Part shown: piece by piece, positions 10,401-22,907 of the stretch
Numbering within the stretch: the stretch's first letter is position 1
Layout of the letters: each line of letters opens with the position of its first letter
Origin: Pseudoips prasinana
Taxonomy: Eukaryota; Arthropoda; Insecta; Lepidoptera; Nolidae
Reading direction: 5' to 3'
Length of the DNA: 64,000 bases
Assembly (NCBI GenBank): GCA_951640165.1
Contig: OX621236.1
Coordinates: forward strand, 26,280,948 to 26,344,947
Translations under genes and position numbers: made by a program
Notes under the pieces: model-generated
What the model saw: only the letters and a program-made list of their open reading frames with translations
Told to the model about the DNA's origin: nothing
The model's database searches: none

Positions 10401-10534
10401 ATATACAGGCTAAGTACCCCGCGACACATACAAACTATAATTGACGGACACAAATGTAAAATTCAGAATGGTACGGCTCGAAATCAAACATGATCAGTGC
10501 CATAACAATATACCTAATTTATAATATCTAGGGA

Positions 10535-10795
10535 CATATAATAATATCTAGGGACAATGTCACACAGATCATCCTAGCCCCAAAATAAGCAAAGCTTGTA
10601 CTATGGGTACCAGGCGACGATATACATACTTATATAGATAGATAAATACTTAAATACATAGAAAACATCCATGACTCAGAAACAAATATTCGTGCTCATC
10701 ACACAAATATTTGCACTTACCGGGATTCGAAACCAGGACCACCAGCTTCGTAGGCAGGAGCACTACCAACTAGGCTACGGTGAACGTCAAACTAT
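10535..10795 (-). mobile_element. tRNA-derived SINE (family S1)
   Basis: Read on the minus strand it starts with a tRNA-like head (A box tagcctagttggtagtg, B box ggtttcgaatcccgg). The body contains acaagctctgcttagttt-like sequence and the end repeats agggacat. Other copies: 27655, 36603, 45119, 47945 and 62310. Confidence 0.8.
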
Positions 10796-10894
10796 ATAAC
10801 TCCAGATCTATACATATAATAAAATCGTAGGAAAGTCAAAACTGTACATTGAATGTTTTTTAAAAAGGATGCTTGGGGCGTGATCTATAATTGA

Positions 10895-11127
10895 TATCAA
10901 AGTCAAAAATATAGTTTTTATAATTTTTGTCTGTTTATCTGTTTGTCTGTATGTATGTCCGGACTAAACTCAAAAAGTACTGCATGGATTTACTTCAAAT
11001 TTTGCATGAATGTTACTAAGGGGTCGGGTCAACTTATAGGCTACATATTATCACGCGATCACCTACGGGGGAGGCGATGTGATAATTTATAAAATTAAAC
11101 GCGGGTAAAACCGCGGGGCGCAGCTAG
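10895..11127 (+). mobile_element. Non-autonomous Helitron
   Basis: From a tctgtttgtctgtatgt stretch to the 3' hairpin gcgggtaaaaccgcggggcg and terminal cagCTAG. Confidence 0.75.
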
Positions 11128-12591
11128 TTATTACATAAAATCATAAAAAGTTACTTACGTTAGCTACTCGCTCGACGGACGATAACCGATTCCGTTTTAC
11201 CTCAACCTGGCGCTGTCAATATTCATGTTTGAGACTGACGTTTGACAACTGTTGCACTCGTATTAAGTAATTATTCGATGAATAATTGAATATTAGTTAT
11301 TAGGTGGCGATTTATGTTAGATTATTATTTTATTATAGAGTAATGCGTGTTACACAAATTACATCCACACCCAGAACAACGAATATTTATCCACACTAAT
11401 ATTTATCCTGAGCGGCAATAGAACCCGAGACAACGCGAGGTAACTATCTTAACCGATGCGTCACAACGTGCAGTCAAGTCATTTCTCTAGTTATTCCACA
11501 TTTACTTTTAATACTCGTCTATCGTCAGTTTACACTATACATATACAATAGTCGATAAGCAATGTTTGAGCAACAAGAACCAATAAGGAAACATAATTAT
11601 ATAAAAGGAAATAATTAAATACGTACTTACACTTAACACGTCGATTAATCGCACCTCTAATTAAAACGGGCAATAAATTTGAGCGCTCAATTTATGTGGT
11701 TCAATTATGTCGTGAACTCAGTAGGTTGGAGGTAATACTCGATTAAATTCTACCCGCATACATTAACATAACACCGTGAGGCTACATGAGCCTCTACATA
11801 CGGCTTGCAGCCCTGCCATCGCGTATGTGGAAAGCTATCCTGAAACAAGGTTGGCACAATTAAGTTAAATTTAAAAAAACAAACATTCATAAGCGATTAA
11901 CAGCGAATACTTTTGGAATTCGAGGGAAATAGCAAAAATTTCAAGTATGTTTTATTGTAGCAACAGTTATTTCAACAGTATCGAATAACATTGTTTTCAA
12001 CATTGATTACAAAATGGCGTCCATATAATTCTATGATTTTAAAACTATTGAAAACAGAATAATAATGTTATGGTTGTCGCATGGTTTTCGATGATTAGTA
12101 GCGTTCAGAATGGTTTTAGACTTTAAAACATGACACCGTGATAATATTTAAAAGTTCGGTATATATTTCGTTGATGGTTGTAAAAATTAATAAGGTTGCG
12201 AATCAGAATTTTACGAAAGAGCGCAATATACTTTGTTAAACTTACCGCGATATTGAAGAGCTTCGACAACTTTGGCTTATAAGTTTCAAACTATTTTTAT
12301 AACATGATGTTTAGAGTTTGTCTAAGGGACTCTTACTGCTTCACTGGAGACAAGAGGTGAGTGTGGGATCGATAAATGTACAAACAAAGAACCCGCGCCA
12401 GAGTTTGTGGTTTAACGGGCTTCAACTTTGGGCGATTACTGACATTGATGCTAAGAGAAAATTTATTTCAGAGGCATTTTGTGCAAATGTCGCTCTACGT
12501 TAATTCGTGAGACGCGGGCCTCTCATCCGATGGAGGATCGGTGAGGGTATTTCATCTATATGAGTGTCCAACCAATTTTTGAACCACTTCA
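11128..12591. other. No gene seen
   Basis: Mostly AT-rich. A small piece near 12325 (actcttactgcttcactgga) is a fragment of a dispersed repeat. No exon-like segment found. Confidence 0.5.
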
Positions 12592-12775
12592 TCCTACTAA
12601 AATTATAAATACAAAAGTTTGTGAGTATGGATATGTATGGATGCTTCTTACTCATTCACGCAACTACTACTGAACGGATTTTGATGAAACTTTGTAGTAA
12701 TATAGCTTATATATCTGAATAACACATAGGCTATGATTACATTTAAGCTATGATTGCATTACGGGGCACAGCTAG
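12592..12775 (+). mobile_element. Non-autonomous Lep1-type Helitron
   Basis: Begins tcctactaaaattataaata, contains gaacggattttgatgaaact, and ends gggcacagCTAG. Confidence 0.8.
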
Positions 12776-13010
12776 TACCAAATAATAATAAAAGCATAAT
12801 AATGATTAAGAGATAATTATATAGAACTGGCATTACACATTGTGTATTTAGATTTTATGAACTAGTAAGTACTGGCTTAGATAGGGCTAGGCTAGTTACA
12901 GGGCTAGGCTTAGCACACATAGGCTATGATTACATTTAAGCTAATATATAGAACTGGCATTACACATTGTGTATTTAGATTTTATGAACTAGTAAGTACT
13001 GGCTATCACC
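12722..13010. repeat. Compound direct duplication overlapping the Helitron end
   Basis: Segment acacataggctatgattaca occurs at 12722 and 12915 (spacing 193). Segment gaactggcattacacattgt occurs at 12824 and 12951 (spacing 127). The two blocks were re-joined with about 66 bp removed between them, the pattern left by replication template switching. Confidence 0.8.
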
Positions 13011-13311
13011 ATAAATAATGGTAATATCAATTACTAACTGCCCTGAAACATAGTAATAACGGTGCGTGTTGTTTTGCAAATGCAGTTTAAGCTCATTATG
13101 ACTTTAAATAAACCAGTCACAAATATTCCTGGAACATCGCACGCGCATCGAAAATCACAAAACATATTTAATTTAAGCACAGTATAGCTGCAATGCATCA
13201 CCAACGAATCTAGATTTATCCCTCACGAGCGACATTTAACATCTCACGAATCTCCGTACTAACACGAGATATGGCGGCACTATTTTTACTCTCATGTGGT
13301 TTTTGGTTTGT

Positions 13312-13400
13312 GGTGTAATTATATAGGAAAAATTCATCAAGCATTTTTCCTATATCATTTTCTATATAATGCTAGATGCATTTCCCTATATAATTACACC
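13312..13400. repeat. Small palindromic element
   Basis: ggtgtaattatatagg at the left end matches the reverse complement of cctatataattacacc at the right end. The centre also repeats ctatata runs. It looks like an approximately 90-bp MITE. Confidence 0.65.
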
Positions 13401-13711
13401 GTTTATTAGTAGATTAGTTCATAAGTTATGAGAAATATTTACGAGCTCTATTTGTGGAGGTCGTGGGTTACTACAGATACTAAGGATAACCCGCTTGTTA
13501 CTGGAGCACTTTATAAAGGACAACACACTAGCTAAATCAGAGCTAACACCATCCTTATTGATGGGTTAATGCCACAACTGCAAGAAAATGTATGCCCTTT
13601 TATAAATTGTGTTGCTCTTCATACTCTTGCTAACCCTTCAATGCTGAAAAGAATAATATTTTATGAAAACACTTGTAAAATAATTTGACTTATTCATATC
13701 TATCGAATGAT

Positions 13712-13915
13712 TACCACTGTTAGACAAAGGACCCCCAAAAAGATTGATGTGCCATAATTGCCACGCTTGACAGACGGGTTAGCGACCCGAGTATGGTATT
13801 CTTAGTACTCAGAAAGCTGATTCTACCCGATTACTGGTAGGTATGCTCTCAACACGACTTCTAGACTCCCCACTGGATGAGATGGGATGGTGATATTCGT
13901 TGCCGTCAGCTACAT
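13712..13915 (-). repeat. Family A retroposon, decayed
   Basis: Contains cagacgggttagcgaccc and ggatgagatgggatggtgat, both shared with the other family A copies. Confidence 0.7.
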
Positions 13916-14473
13916 AGCACACTTTCTCTTGTTATTTGGTTTCGATAGTTAAAACGCTGAATGTTTTGGACTATCAAAGCAGTAAACCCTTGCTTAAACT
14001 TAACTTTCTGCCACGGCAACGAGTCTCAATGGCGACTGATAGTCTCCATTGACTCCGGGACGTAACGCAGTAAACAAGTGTATGGGCTATAATATGTGGC
14101 ATAACAATATATAAAAATTATAGAAGTCTAGAAAAACACGTTTCATGGTTCTCGGTCTTAAAAAGCATGAACGTAAAAATAGTGTCATCGGATCTCGAAC
14201 CGCAAATGCAATGAAGAAACAGGTCGGTGCTTTAACTCGATTTGTCCATTGTCATTATACGAGTGGGCGTTGTGTTCATAGGCGTCGCTTTAAGCGAACT
14301 GCTCATGAATTATTTAACGCGATACCTTCGCTTATCACAATGTCTTACGACGCGACTCTGAACATGGCCGAGTGTACCTTTATATTTTATTCCATTTATC
14401 TCAGATCTAGAAAAGGCGTGTTTTCCACAAGTTAAATAGGTAACATACTACTACATTTATTTACTGTGCTACT

Positions 14474-14705
14474 ACTTACTTACCGTGTGGGCAGTGTGTG
14501 TCAGAGTTATTCGGACCGCCCATTAGGCCTTTGACATGGAGTAACGACTGTTGCTAATGACTACTATCGGGATATACACCTTAACGTGCCCTCCGGAGCA
14601 CGAAAACGCTCAGAAATTAACCCACTTAGTCGGTCACCCATCTATGGACTGACCGCGAGCCTAGTTGCTTGACCTCGCCATACACTTACGGAACGGTGAG
14701 AGCAT
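14474..14705 (+). repeat. LINE-tail repeat, family B
   Basis: gtgggcagtgtgtgtcagag through aaacgctcagaaattaaccc to acttacggaacgg matches the segment at 49150-49325, and reversed pieces at 49435 and 60755. The 96-residue open frame at 14145-14435 just upstream has no family I recognise and is probably chance. Confidence 0.65.
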
Positions 14706-15069
14706 CTGGGTGTGAGTGTATGTAATACAAGTACACACATTTGGATGGGTCCAATATGTGAGTCACGAGAACAGTAAAACACCGATGCGTCGATGCGAGA
14801 CATGTCGTGTTAATTCAATTTAAAGCGCTATTAACAAAAGAATTGATACCACGACAATAGATCACGATTGAGTAACTTAAGTAGACAGGGTTTTAAGTAA
14901 TTATTGTTCACAGTCCAAACTGCTTGTTCAGAATTCTTATTAGATTACGATAAAGATGAAAACGAATAATGTTTTATTAAGTCGTTAGGCAGTTTTAGTT
15001 ATTTCTCGTATAGCTAGTGAGTAAAAGCGTGACCTATTCTTTAAATATATTAACATTAAACAGCAATAC

Positions 15070-15241
15070 TGGGTAGGCAAGCCTCCTACAAGATGGATCG
15101 ATGATCTTGTGAGAGTCGCTGGAAGTCGCTGGATGCGGATAGCGCAAGACCGGCAGTTGTGGAGATCTTGGGGGGAGACATTTGTTTGTCCAGAAGTGGG
15201 CGTCTTTCGGCTGATATGATATGATACTGATGATGATGAAG
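15070..15241 (+). repeat. RTE LINE 3' end
   Basis: Plus-strand 3' end: tgggtaggcaagcctcctac, gaagtcgctggatgcggata, then gggcgtctttcggctgatat and an ATGATG tail. It corresponds to the end of the RTE copies at 8658 and 19240. Confidence 0.8.
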
Positions 15242-15704
15242 TAGTAATAATATCTTACACTCTATCACATTAAAGTTATTTATTATGTAAGTTTAAGTAA
15301 AAATACATAAGTAGAATAATAATATACTGGCAACAACCGTTTTTCTTTCCTCAGTCTTTTGTTTCATCTAACGGAAGATATCGCTTTATGCGACGAGACT
15401 TCCGATCGTAGAATAGATGGTGCATATGTTTTTTACGTGATTTACTATCCTTTGGTGCAATAAAGTATAGACTTCCTATCTATTTTGAGAAAAATAAATT
15501 AAGAACACAGACAAGATTCGAAATTACATTCCCCGTTGAACGCTTTATAAGGAGAATTATAATGTTCGAAGTCCTATCTGGATTCATTGTTGCTTAATTT
15601 GAAAAGCATGAGGGCTGTAACCCAGAAATTCATGTTCGAGTCTTGTCACTAGTCTAAAGTTATTATAAAATATAATATAATAAATACATGTAATACTCAA
15701 ATCT

Positions 15705-15908
15705 CATCATCATTATCATCATGTCAGCCAAATTACGTCCACTGCTTGACAATAGCCTCCCCAAATAGTGGGGGTTGGCGAACGCAGTTAGATGGTCATA
15801 CAAAAACGCTGCTGCCCGTTCTCTGGTAGGTATTCCCTCGGTTGATTTCTACGCCCCCCACGGGATGAGATGGGGTGATGATATCTATGCCGTCACCACA
15901 CGGCATCT
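15705..15908 (-). repeat. Family A retroposon
   Basis: Starts with tcatcatgtcagccaaatta and ends gatatctatgccgtcaccac. It is the most complete family A copy on this strand. Confidence 0.8.
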
Positions 15909-17533
15909 CACAAAGTGAGTTTAACGATTCAAACAAATAGTTTCACAAATCTTGCTATTCCAACACCAGTTGTCGGTAAACCAAACATCTTCAACAAATG
16001 TTTGTATTCAAATTATTAGTGCGATAGTACGATGCACTTCAGTGCCACTAACTGCTTTGGTAAACAACCAGTTCACTGTCACGTTAGCTTTATCGAACTG
16101 AACACTACTAAACTTTTCAGTGGAAATAATGCAAGTTTTCAGCATTGCAGCAGTAAGACTATAAATAGTTATATGTACTGGGCGAACAGTGTTACCAAAC
16201 ACCAAGAATAAAAATACAGAGATTCTGAGGAATTGAACAAGGATATCCGGAGAAAATTTAAAACTCAACAATCATGTGCAAGTGGGACTTAAAACTAAGG
16301 ATTTTATTCAACAACCTTGCCAGTTATAATATTCCTGTTCACGCCATAAAAGGAACTTGAAGTATACCTTTAACGTGTTTAGCTTTTAAATGTTCACCTC
16401 TATTTCCCACCAATGGGCAAGAGTGGCCGTTATGTAAGCTATCTTATTTCTGCTGCAGCACTTATGAAATTATATGCACGTTAAAATATAACTTTAATCT
16501 CCATGTTACTTTGTTAAGGATCAGTTTAAAAAATTGGTAGAACTTTTATATATTTTTGTTATGCGCCCAAGTTCAAACCAAAGGTTCCCCTAATTTATAC
16601 TTTTACCGGTTGAATTTATCAATTTACTTAGTAATAAATGAATTATTATGTAATGTACTGTAATATTCAACAAGTTTCATATAATTTTAACTAACTAGCT
16701 AACTTCCTTAAATTTCATAGCAAACTCCGTTTATACTGACTTCATACTGTGAATTAACTTATTTATAGATTATATATTATAGATCATTAAACTTGTGTAC
16801 CAAACTTTACGTCGTTTTCATAGATCTGTATGAGTTTCTTCTTCTTTCTTCGTCGAGGGCTAATTTCTGGTCTGTATTACACACATTATTTTGGAGATCA
16901 GTCACAAAATTTACAGTTACATTAAAATCTAATATAGGTATAGTTGTAAAACAACATTTTATTTTGTAAATTAAATTTATATAATTTAGCTTTACCAACA
17001 CAAATTACATTAAACTACTTACTGTGATTTTGTCCGATCCGATCTCTTTAATACCATTAAAATTTAATATAAAACTAGTCCGTCTGTTGAAGTCACTATG
17101 CCTCACACACAAGCTGCAAACTTCAACTCTTTTTTTCGTGTCACAGTTAAAAAATATAATTCAAATTGTAACATCAAAGATAAATAGAGTTGGCAACACT
17201 CGACCCTAACTATCAGAAATGTTGAGCTGTTTGGTTGTTCGCTCTGCGGTACTGCAGTCACTATGATAGTTTCGTTATCGGATACTGTTCCCAACACTGC
17301 AATGCCGTTTAATTCGAGTTATAACTCGCAGTACTATATTTTCTCTTTGAATTGAACTTGTGGATGGCTATGATAGTATATACAGAAGAAGCTTTATGCT
17401 TTACGAGAAATTTGATAGATAGTCGACGTGTCACGTGTGGCGCAGTACTTGAAAATATTACCTCACTATTACCGCGGCGCATAGGTTTGATTCTAGCACA
17501 GAACATTTGACATTTATTTAGTTCTCCTGAGTT
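15909..17533. other. No gene seen
   Basis: AT-rich sequence. The open frames (up to 91 codons) show no recognisable motif and no splice context. Confidence 0.5.
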
Positions 17534-17810
17534 TAGATAGATAGATAGATAGATACACTTTATTGCACCAAATAAAAATATCACATCGTAACATGAATGT
17601 TCTTAAAACTATAAGGTACAAACGGTGGTCTTATCGCTAATGTAGCAATCTCTTCCAGACAACCGTGGGTGAACCAAAGCACTGCAGGGAGACAAGTGGT
17701 AATTGGCAGTGCATCAACTAATGTAAATTAACATATATATGTACTTCTGTACAAATAATTCTGGTATATACACATATAATTTCTAATAATTTAGTATATA
17801 CTGTGTATAT

Positions 17811-17942
<132 letters not shown>

Positions 17943-18370
17943 TCAAATAAATAACAATAATAATGAAGAATCAAGGAGTTCTGAAGGAAGGTGGAAGATC
18001 TCAAGCTGGAGATAAAAATTAGAGTGATAAATAATATTTCTTTAAAAGTGTTTTAAAAGAAGTTATAGATTGCGCGCGTCTGATGTTTAGAGGCAGTGAA
18101 TTCCACATACGGGCGGCTTAAACACTAAAAGATTTGTCGTAGAAATTTGTGGAATGAGTGGGCAAATGTAGTTTCAGATTCTCTGACGATCTCAAGGGCC
18201 TAGAGTGTGTATCACATAGGAATTCAAACCTAGTCTTGAGGTAAGAGGGAGATGTGGGATTAAATAGAATACTATATAGAAGAGAAAGTATGTGAGTATT
18301 TCGGCGAAGGCGAATGGGTAACCACTCGAGCTTTCTACGAAATTCGGAGACATGGTCATATTTGCGGAGC

Positions 18371-18378
18371 CCAAATAT
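18371..18378. other. Target-site duplication of the 10.3-kb hAT, left copy
   Basis: ccaaatat, repeated exactly at 28654-28661. The right copy abuts the other end of the element. Confidence 0.9.
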
Positions 18379-18812
18379 CAGGGACCGTCCGGATACTCGT
18401 TGAACGGGTTTTTGAACGGGTATTTTTAAGCGCTTAAAAAATAAACCCTATGATACGAGTTACACCTTCGAACGGGTGTATTGAACCGCTTCCGAAAGGG
18501 TTACCCTTTCATACCCTGTAACACTGTAACAGGGTAAGCCATTCCAGCCAAGACATTGTAATATGCACTCTTTCGCATCGAAATTGGTTTGGTAATTGCA
18601 TAAACACCACCGCACGTGACATCTAGTCGTAATAATTTGGAATTTATTATTTTAAAGTTCAATTTTGCTTGTCGCTAAACACTGTAATATTAAATTTTTC
18701 GTGTCTGTTCTTGTTTATTGTCATAATTTCTTTTACTTTTGGAACTCGGTAGGTACTACGGAATTAAGTAAAAGCAATTTAGCAGTCCTTTTTTTAAAGT
18801 ATGTGTTACGCT

Positions 18813-19168
18813 TCGTTGGTCTAGTGATAGCGTCTTTAAACGTAGATAACGAGGTCCTGGGTTCAAATCCCGGGTTGGGCCAAAAGTGTCTATGGGATTT
18901 TTACGTAAAAAGAAAAATTTATTAGTGTCAGCCCGAAGTCTGGGAGTTGGCGGTATTATAGCCTCATGCCTCGGAGAGCACGTAAAGCCGTCGATCCTGT
19001 ACCTGACCTTCCGGTCGTTCCGCTAGTCGTCCCATCGGATAATGAGAGTGATGGAATAGATAGTGCCCCTGTGTTTGCACACACACTTGTGGTATGTCCC
19101 GCTCACATGGCCAGTCTCCATTGAGACTGGCCGCTGGGGCCGAAATTCGGCTAGGAGGACATAATTAT
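18813..19168 (+). mobile_element. tRNA-derived SINE (family S2), full length
   Basis: A box tctagtgatagcg, B box gggttcaaatcccgg, body cccgaagtctgggagttggc, end ggctaggaggacataatta. About 80 percent similar by eye to 6924-7258, with an extra hairpin insertion at cagtctccattgagactgg (about 19112). Confidence 0.85.
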
Positions 19169-19232
19169 ATTATAACAAAGAATTTCATTCTGTTAAAGTT
19201 AAACCGCGGAGGCGTGGTGGCGTACACCGTTA

Positions 19233-21440
19233 TTGAATAGATGCATCATCATCATAACCGTCATCATTATCGTCATATCAGCCGAAGGTACTGTTGGGCA
19301 AAGTCCATTGCTTCCCAAAGATACTCCACAACTGCAGATCCTGCCTTCCCCGCATCCAGCGGCTGTCATCGGCCCTCGCAAGATCATCGGTCCATCTTGT
19401 TGGGGGCCCACGCTGCGTTTTTCGGTTCATGGTCGCCACTTGAGAAACTTTCTGCCCCAGCGGCCGTAGATTCTGCAAGCTATGTACCCTGCCCACCGCC
19501 ACATTTGCTTGGCAATTATTCAAGCTATGTCGGTTTTTTTGATTTGCCTCTCTTGGTTGGATCTTGAGATTTGTGATTTGATCTCGGAGGGAAACTCCGA
19601 ACATGGCGTACTCCATTGCTCTTTGGGTGACCATGAGCCGTTTTATTAGCCCTTAGTGAGCGACTACGTCTTGGTTCCCTAATTCATCAGAGGCAACACA
19701 TACTAATCGAAGACTTTTGATTGGTATTTGGGACCAGAAGCTTAGCTTTCCGAACGCTGCCCTGGCAAGTTAGATTCTACAATTGATCTCCTACTCGAAG
19801 TGGACCTCTTACCTTTTTTTTGATAAGGCAGGTCGAATGCCTACGTATGCCACCCGCAAAAATGTTTACGGATGGATGCGTCAGACTCGCACCGACTAAA
19901 CCTACCTGCCGTGGGCTTCTCTTGGCGCCTGATGGGGGAGCCCCAGGAACGCGGGTATGTTGCTCCGGTGCACCCCTTATGCGAAAAGTTCCAGATGGTA
20001 TGATGGTCCCACACGTACCCTGAGAGGGCTCTGGATTGTCCTCGCTATTTGCCGACTTCTGCCAGTCCGGCACAGCGACTGCGCCATAAACAGATTGCTG
20101 TCTTCTTTTAGCTGGTAACATTGACTTCTCTTACTGCCGCCGCGGCTCCGATGGGGAGTTGGGCTACCAGTTGCAGCCGCCACTCCGACGCCTCCTCCGT
20201 CTGCGATCTCTCCCGTTCGCGCTCGGCGGCCTCCTTTTGGAACATGACTGCCTCATAAAAGGAGACCAAGGCGTGCCATTTAGAAGAGTCACCCACCAGC
20301 ATTGCCCCTACGATCTTGAGTCGCCTTTTGGCCACCCGGGCCGGGCACTCAGCGAGAGTGTGTTGGGCGGAGTCTGCCCAGACACCCAGGCCTTGAGGTG
20401 AGGTAGGATGGCACCGACGGCACGCTGGCGCGCGTTTAGGCGTAATTCTAGCCGTGCGCGCCAGTGCACTAATACGTGCTGGTAGTCATCCCGTCGGTAC
20501 TCAATGAACGTTTCTTCTGGCGCCCTCCCGTTCTCTTGGCGCACGCAGATTTCGGTGAAAATCACCGCGTTGGACCGCCTCCCTAGTGGGGTGGTCTGTC
20601 CTAGGTATAGATATAGCTCTCCACAACCTCGAGTGCAGAGTCCCTTACCTTAACTGGAATGGCAACCTGATTGTTCAACATGATATTCGTCTTATCCATG
20701 TTCATTTTGAGACCCACTAGTAGAGAGATCCTGCTGAAGTCTTCGAGCATTGTACTGAGGTATTTCAATGTTTCAGCCATGATTACGAAGGTGAGGGATG
20801 TATTCGCCATTGAGATTGATGCCAAAGCCTTTCAGTCCAGGAGCTTAAAGACATCTTCCAATGCAGTGATGAATAGTTCTGGAGATGGAGATGTTATATC
20901 CCCCTGTCTCACGCCTCGCTGCAATCGTATAGGTTGCGAGTTCTCATACAAACACTTTAACACCTCGACATACCCGCAGTTAATTTGGAATTTTGGAAAG
21001 ATCACAGTACATCCGATTCAATCAAACGCTAAGCATAATGGCTGTATATATCCTCGGTCTTCTGAATAACTTGCCGCTGCGTATGTATGTGGTATATGGT
21101 ACTAAAGCATTTTCGGTGACCGGCTTGTTCAGGAGGGGGGTTGACGTCAAACCTGTGCGTGAGACGATTCGTAATGACTCTCGAAAACAACTTGTAAACA
21201 TGGCTCAGTAACGTGATGGGTCTGTTATCTTTTCAAAGGGTTTTTATCGCCCTTATTGAAGAAAGCACTACCACACCAATATTGTGATTGTAACGTTTGA
21301 CCTTTTAGTATGACGAAGTTAAATAAATTCTGAAAAGCTCGTAGGATTGGTATACCATCCGCCTTAAAAAGCTCTATTGTAACTCTGTTATCACCAGGAG
21401 CTTTATTGTTCTTAAATACCATCATCATATACATCTGGCA
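19233..21440 (-). pseudogene. RTE-type LINE (endonuclease-less part with RT), interrupted by an R1-type LINE
   Basis: Minus-strand pieces in order: NNKAPGDNRVTIELFKADG (21434-21225), the RT palm area near VIMAETL and LKMNMDKTNIM (20825-20601), then RAMEYAMFGVSLRDQI and GPPTRWTDDL (19634-19278), ending in the ATGATG-type tail at 19233-19260. The family is the animal RTE clade, whose members encode one endonuclease-RT protein. This copy has many frameshifts and stops. A foreign R1-type segment splits it at 19809-20570. The 5' end abuts the CR1-like LINE near 21440. Confidence 0.8.
19809..20570 (-). pseudogene. R1-clade LINE 3' end nested in the RTE LINE
   Basis: This block is clearly more GC-rich than its surroundings. 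Minus-strand frames contain PNTLSLSARPGWPK (the usual HTL..CPAW block, decayed), then VGDSSKWHALVSFYEAVM and QKEAAERERERS, the characteristic C-terminal end of R1-clade reverse transcriptases. A 3' UTR of about 250 bp ends in a short A run at 19815-19822 (T on the plus strand). Flanking RTE sequence is duplicated imperfectly (tggacctc at 19801, tggaccgcctc at 20571), consistent with a target duplication. A related 3' UTR fragment is at 50656-50775. Canonical R1 inserts in 28S rDNA; this one did not. Confidence 0.75.
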
Positions 21441-21808
21441 ACCCTGCCACGGAGTACATCACAGTCCCGTTTCTTTTTTGTTTTTAAAATATTAATCTGC
21501 ACGATATCTGTTTCCGTGTATTCGTAAAGTGAAGTGCTATGAAGAAGTGAGCTACGTTATCGTTTGCTACCATCTTCAACACGTTAAGGCACAGCAGGTT
21601 AAATAAACAAAGATAAGTGGTAATTTTATACCCTCAATTAAATTGTGAAATCTGGATAGTGACATAGATGTCAAGAAATATATAGGGATACCTTCAAATT
21701 CATATAAATTTTGCTGTCAAAATCAATTGACATCTATCAATTCAACAGTGACACTCATTTAGTGTTGCCAAGTAACAAAAATTACCCAGATTAGTGGAAA
21801 CAATCAAC

Positions 21809-22815
21809 ATGAGCGTATGTAATATATGTACAAAGCAAATAAAATCGACAGACTTAAAGGCTTGCACCAAGTGCAACGCGCAATACCACTTTCAGTGTCT
21901 AGGCATTGCCCAAGAGAATTTTTCTAAAGAATCGAAGTCATACAAAGGAACGTGGAAGTGTTCAGAGTGCAAAGCTACGGAAAAACGGCGCGACAACCCC
22001 CGCACACCCACTAAAACAACGAATACGGGATTGACTAGAGAATCTTCAGCTTTGCAAAACATTGAAGAGCTGAAAGAATACTTCAACAAGAAGCTTGAAA
22101 ATTCACTATCTCAACTTCTCAGGGATATACGGCGGGATTTCACCGCAGAAGGCGTTGATACTCGAGGCAAGATTGAGGAACTAACCGAGAGTGTTAATTT
22201 TATGTCAGCTAAATACAACCAGCTGAAAGAGGAGCTAGATTCAAAAACCAAGAGAATTGAAGACCTAGAGGCTGAAAACAAGGCCTTAAAATTTAACGTA
22301 ACCGATGTTAACAATAAATTGAACAATATTGAACAGCAATCCCGAGAGTCAAATTTTGAGATTCAGTGTGTCCCTGTCCCTGAACACAAAACAGAGAACC
22401 TGAAGACAGTGATCCAACAATTAACAACTACAGTTGGCATATCTCTCTTGGATCAACAGTTACTAAACTATCACCGTGTCGCCAAGATCAACCAGGAATC
22501 AAAACGCCCGCGATCAATAGTTGTAAAGGTATCAAGTCCTCTAGTGCGAGACAACATTTTAGCTGCTGTCAAAAAGTTTAACAAGGAGCACTCTAGCGAG
22601 AAACTAAATTCATCACACCTAGGCATTGCCGGGAAAGAACCGGTATATGTATGTGAAAATCTAGCCCCAGCAAACAAGCAGCAAGGGCTCGTCAAATAGC
22701 AAAAGACAAGAGTTACCAATTTGTTTGGGTTCGGAACGGCCGTATTTTTTTAAGAAAAGACATTAACAGTAAACATTTGTTGATTAAAGATTCGGCTTTT
22801 CTAAACTCATTGTGA
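21809..22815 (+). pseudogene. LINE ORF1 protein with PHD-type zinc finger and coiled coil, frameshifted
   Basis: The N-terminus has a C4HC3 zinc finger: numbering from the upstream GTG at 21794 the ligands are C9, C12, C24, C27, H32, C35, C56 and C59. The true ATG is at 21809 (residue 6 of that frame). A long charged coiled-coil region follows (residues about 90-180, heptad-like KIEELTES and RIEDLEAENKALK), then a C-terminal nucleic-acid-binding region typical of LINE ORF1 proteins. The frame hits a stop at 22697-22699, but one frame over the expected C-terminus continues as ARQIAKDKSYQFVWVRNG to a stop at 22813-22815, so a single-base indel lies near 22680. ORF1p would coat the LINE RNA. The frame is otherwise open. 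Confidence 0.85.
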
Positions 22816-22907
22816 AAGATTTGTTTATCTGATATATTTTTCTGTCTGTTATTTCTGTATAGGTACATATCAAAATAATAGTAGCACAAAATCTATTTAT
22901 ATCGTTT

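Noticed and set aside
14145..14435. 96-residue basic open frame
   Set aside because: No family recognised, no splice context, and located between repeats. Could not be supported as a gene.
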